Assembly (NCBI RefSeq): GCF_043290135.1 | Contig: NC_134705.1 | Coordinates: 54,157,771 to 54,221,770, forward strand | Reading direction: 5' to 3' | Origin: Rhipicephalus microplus | Taxonomy: Eukaryota; Arthropoda; Arachnida; Ixodida; Ixodidae | Length of the DNA stretch: 64,000 bases | Part shown: positions 60,240 through 64,000 of the stretch, piece by piece | Layout of the letters: each line of letters begins with the position of its first letter | Numbering within the stretch: the stretch's first letter is position 1 | The notes under the pieces: generated by a model | What the model was told of the DNA's origin: nothing | The model's input: the letters and a program-made list of their open reading frames with translations, nothing else | The model's database searches: none | Made by a program: the position numbers and the translations under genes

Positions 60240-61540
60240 GTGTGTTAGCTTTCATTCCCGATACACGCTCATGTCTTTCTGCCTTGCTTTTGCTGTGTGG
60301 TCTCTGTGGCCCTCAGTGCGTGACAATCTGATAGAAGTGCTGGGTATTGATCCCAGTGGCTGTCCGTGCCCAGACGCTTTCCGTGTCCTCACAGCCCATG
60401 ATCTCCTCGTTGTTCAGTGTTGTCCGAGGTGCAATCCAGCATGCCTTCAAAGAACCACCTTTTATGCAGGCTATCAACCACCCAATGACTTTTCCCGCAT
60501 GTCGTATGCTCAAGCTTTGCGGCTACCTGTTACACTTGCCATTCCACATTCCGCCCTGGCCCCCTGCCATGCTGCAGATGGTCCAAGCAGCCCCTTAATA
60601 CAGCGCCCCTCACTTGGCTTCGCGAAGATCGGACGTCTGGCGTGCGCCAGATTGACGTCACCTCCAGTTCCACTGTGGCGAAGCTTGGCATCCGTACCGA
60701 CAATTTTCTTACCGACAAAATTAACTACACGAATTTTCGGCAAACTCAACGCCACCTTGATTCGGGCAGTGGCCCCCTGAATTTGAAGACTATGTGGCTC
60801 ACCAGCGCGGACCTTTGTCATCCTTGCAACAGTCATGCTCCCTATCACTGCAATAATTTTCTCCCAATCGTCACACCTTTTTGAACGTGGTGCAGAGTCG
60901 TCACCCAGTTCACGCCTTGAAAACTAACCACAGCAACCTTTTGGGACGAGGCCGCTCAGACTGGACAAGTTAAAGGTCTCCCATCAATGCTTTCGCAAAC
61001 CGACGATTCCCCGTAGACGATAACACCAGCTGGTTCTGTAAAAATTTCATCAGACATTTCAGTACTGCTGGACGGTCGCAAGTGGACATAAGTGCAGATT
61101 TTTCTATAATAAGTGAAAAACACGCCACGCCCCTGAAAAAAACGACGATGTCTTGGAACCTCAGGTCAATTCGTACTGCTGGCGGACACATCATCAGCCA
61201 CTCAGTGTTTGCATGGCACGAATACAGAATCGCTATTCTACTTTAGTTGTTAGCTTGAGTGTATTTTGTCAGCGTTCGCGAGATGTGGTCATTGGCACGG
61301 ACTTTCTGAGGAAGCACAGTACTGTTATCGACATTCGACAACGTCTCGTCACATTCTCAACAAGTAAGTCACAGATTTCCTGTAAAAGCGATGCAATGAA
61401 CGCGATAGCAACAAATTGGAAGGTCACGCGCCAACTGGCAAGCAGATCGAAACGTGCCCCGTGTTTCTCACGCATAAATGACGCGCAAAACGTACTCATA
61501 GGTACCGATGAAAACGAATAAACGTCCAAGTTGTTGTTCC
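60240..61540 (+). pseudogene. Gypsy fragment: gag C-terminus/nucleocapsid and protease, degraded
   Basis: Shifting frames give FSRMSYAQALRLPVTL (about 60498), a RRSDVWRAPD block (about 60628) followed by a knuckle relic HCGEAWHPY, then a protease: VDISADFSIISEKHATPLKK (about 61082; DTGAD expected, so D-I-S-A-D here), RSIRTAGGHIISH, and VVIGTDFLRKHSTVIDIRQR (about 61287). The gag start, RT and integrase are absent. It is a third gypsy lineage in this window, on the plus strand. Confidence 0.7.
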
Positions 61541-61956
61541 GCTATGTCTGAAAAGCGCAATCTTTTCGCAAAAGAACACTGTGCTACAATCGCAGTGCCC
61601 TTTGTGTGTCCGGTAATTACAAGATATTTGTTCTAGTGAAATACCAACGCCAGCCAAGACGTATGATCCTCCCCACCGCGAGATAAGGGTGCACGAGCGA
61701 GCGTCCACTATCCTCCTCTGCGCGGGGCATGTGCGCGTGGGAGAAGAGAGCGCGTGCCTCCCCGTCGCGGCTAGTCACGACAATGTGGTGACGCGCGGTT
61801 ATCGCGCCATATTGCTGGTAATGCTGCAAACACAATAGTTTCCCCCCACCGAGATTCCCGTCAACAGTGGTAAGTGGTAGATATAAATAGTTAGCTCTTT
61901 GAACGATAAAAGAGGTGCTCCTTGATGGCTCAATGGTTAGTGCCTTGCAATCACCA
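61541..61956. other. No gene recognised
   Basis: Unassigned. A tRNA A-box-like TGGCTCAATGGTTAG (61926-61940) lies just before the GGT array but has no B-box. Confidence 0.35.
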
Positions 61957-62045
61957 TGGTGGTGGTGGTGGTGGTGGTGGTGGTGGTGGTGGTGGTGGTG
62001 GTGGTGGTGGTGGTGGTGGTGGTGGTGGTGGTGGTGGTGGTGGTG
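61957..62045. repeat. (TGG)n array = (CCA)n 3' tail of the minus-strand LINE
   Basis: About 89 bases of pure TGG on the plus strand. It lies exactly at the 3' side of the minus-strand LINE, so it probably grew from the simple-repeat tail of that LINE. Confidence 0.95.
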
Positions 62046-64000
62046 TTGTTGTAGCAGGCGGGGTTAGCCTGGCCTGCATGGCCGGCAATTGTTCCGCCTG
62101 AGCACCTCCTGAATTTGGAAAATGTCACCACGTGTCAGAGAGCCCATTGTCTCGCAGGAAGACTAAAAAAATTCGTTGCACGTTCATCCTAGTTGCCGTG
62201 GGTCCCTCAGGAAAGATGATGTCATCAACTGTCCGGTGTCTATGACAGCCTTTTCGCAAGGTGCGGATCATCGCTGCTCTTTGCACATCAAACTGTGGGC
62301 AAAGCCAAATGAAATGTTCAATATCCCCGATGTCACCACAGAAGGCACAGAACGGGGAAGCGTATCTCCCAGTCTTGAATGACCAGGCCGGGGTGTATGC
62401 GGAGCCGGTTCTAATGCGCTACAACAGCGTCGCTTCTTCACGAGAAAGTCCATGAATTACACATACTTGGTGTGGAAACTTGTAGATCGCCTTGAATTGA
62501 TTGCGTATCACATCTTTGTTGTTCTGGTAAGTATTGGAAATTCTTACTTTTGGAAACGATGTACGTGCTTCGCATGCAAGGGCATCAGCCTTTTCATTGC
62601 CCTCAATGCCAATGTGGGATGGGATCCACTGGAACTTTATATTAAAACTCTTGCCATTTAGGTGTTTGATTAGTGCCAGAGATTGCCTGGTGAACTTTTC
62701 TTGAGGTAGGCCACGATGCAGTCTTTGTAGCGCCGATTTGGAGTCCGTCAGCACTACAACATCTCGTGCAGAAAAGGATCGTAGTTTTCGCAAAGCCGCC
62801 GTAATTGCAGCGCTTTCTACCGTTGTGGACGAAACCACACGATCCAGCCGGCCCGACCATGACACGCCCAGGCAGGGTATGCAGAAAGCCGCTGCGCAGC
62901 TATCCGTCTGTGTGCACACTGATCCGTCGGTGTGCACTTGTAAGTGGCCGCGGTACATGGTGCTCAAGTGGTCCAGCACAAGAAATTTTGCTTCCGCGGC
63001 TAGAATGGTGCGCTTCGCTGGTAGATTGGGTACGCTGAAGTTGCACGCAACATCCACAAAAGACCATGGCGGGTCCATAGGGCACCGTTTAGGCAGTTTC
63101 AAGCCTAAATAATGAAATGGGTTTAGTGCCGCGTTGAAATGTGAGCCAGTTCTTGCTCTTAGCCGCCGGAGAAGCGCCGTGCCTGCGAAGGACTCGCCCA
63201 GTCTTGACAGCTGCGTCAATAAGGCCTGAGACGCCAAAAGGCGGAGCGGAAGAGACTCGGCTTCATTGGTGACCTTCGTGTTTGAAGCCGCCTGAGGGAC
63301 TCCCATCGCCAAGCGAAGACCCTTTCTGTGCACTGCCTCTAGGCGTTCAAACTGGCTTGGTGATGGTGATATCAGGGGCAGCTGATAAAGAATGCGGCTT
63401 GTTATAAGCGCATCATTCAATTTAAGCATGGACATAGGATTGTTGCCCCAACGGACCCCTGCCATGCGACGAAGAGCGTTGATCCTTTGCACTGATGCAG
63501 TGACTATACCTTCAACCGCACGTCGCCATAATAGCTTGTTGTCGATGGTAATGCCCAGGAAACAGACACTTGTTGCACAACGAATTGGGTGGCCTCGAAT
63601 AGTCAGCGACAGACGTGTTGATTTCCGTCGCGCTCCCGGGAAGAGCATGAAGGCCGATTTTTCCGCTGATAAAGATAGGCCAAGTCTCAACAAGTGACGC
63701 TCAATGATTGAAATAGCGCTCTGTGCTATCCGGGCCAAACGTTTGTGCTGGTACCCTGAGATCCAAATGCAGATGTCATCGGCGTAGAAGGATATTTGAA
63801 CTGCTTTCAGAGCTAAGTGCAGAGTGTCGGGAAGGCTGGCCATGGCAGCGTTAAAAAGCAAGGGAGATAGAACACTTCCTTGTGGGACGCCGAGGGAAAC
63901 GCGTCTCTCTTCGCTCATTACATTTCAAAGCTTAACACGGACACAACGGGCTCTGAGAAATTCATGTACGAACCGAAGAGCATTTCCCGACACACCCATG
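62046..64000 (-). pseudogene. I-type LINE: RT C-terminal half, RNase H and zinc-finger tail; runs off the right edge
   Basis: The minus-strand frame enters at 64000 (GNALRFVHEFLRARCVRV), meets one TGA near 63928, then is open for 499 codons from 63918 to 62419. It contains LGVPQGSVLSPLLFN, the intact active site FYADDICIW (about 63780), SAEKSAFMLF, FLGITIDNKLLW and the RNase H domain: HTDGSVCTQTDS (about 62935), ESAAITAALRKLRS (Glu), VVLTDSKSALQRL (Asp) and WIPSHIGIEGNEKADALA. After a TAG at 62419-62421 the same frame continues with FCAFCGDIGDIEHFIWLC, the C-terminal Cys/His finger. LINE RT plus RNase H indicates the I superfamily. It makes the protein that nicks DNA and copies LINE RNA. This is the best preserved LINE here; endonuclease and ORF1 lie outside the window. 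Confidence 0.92.

Overview
This is eukaryotic, AT-leaning, repeat-dense genomic DNA, most likely from an ixodid (hard) tick. I infer this from the repeat families: tRNA-derived SINEs with AATC-type tails, RTE and I-type LINEs, a Penelope-like element, Ty3/gypsy elements and very long simple repeats. It also fits the one host gene, which has long, repeat-filled GT-AG introns. The species call rests on recalled repeat families and not on a search.

Host gene: the last three exons of a cytochrome P450 gene (8617-8857, 10276-10466, 16728-16912, + strand) join in phase. They carry the I-helix, ExxR, the PERF-like region and the FxxGxRxC haem-binding loop, followed by a stop and a poly(A) signal. 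The earlier exons are not visible and probably lie left of the window. No complete host gene was found.

Layout. 1-980 is a large inverted repeat with a smaller terminal-inverted-repeat element in its loop. 4323-7215 holds a SINE and a head-to-head pair of Penelope-like copies. 8617-16932 is the P450 3' end; its introns hold microsatellites and a SINE. 19548-20545 is a tandem duplication of about 499 bp. 21146-21737 and 23434-23896 are two non-autonomous DNA transposons with TTAA and 8-bp target duplications. 25891-28930 is a cluster of repeats, including a 651-bp trinucleotide array, an RTE LINE 3' end and an I-type LINE 3' end. 29018-35231 is a complete but degraded LTR retrotransposon. 35240-36700 is a LINE fragment. 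36880-38460 is a GC-rich LTR-like block. 43823-49025 is a degraded, near full-length I-type LINE. 50850-59960 is an old minus-strand gypsy element split by a younger plus-strand gypsy element (53095-58475) and a SINE. 60240-61540 is a further gypsy fragment. 61957-64000 is a well preserved I-type LINE running off the right edge.

The most notable item is the element at 29018-35231. It is Ty3/gypsy by sequence, but its pol domains run protease, integrase, reverse transcriptase, RNase H, the order typical of Ty1/copia. Its gag carries a SCAN-like capsid segment and two CCHC knuckles. This matches the Gmr1-like gypsy group, best known to me from deuterostomes. All transposon genes here have stops or frameshifts except the long open stretch of the right-edge LINE.
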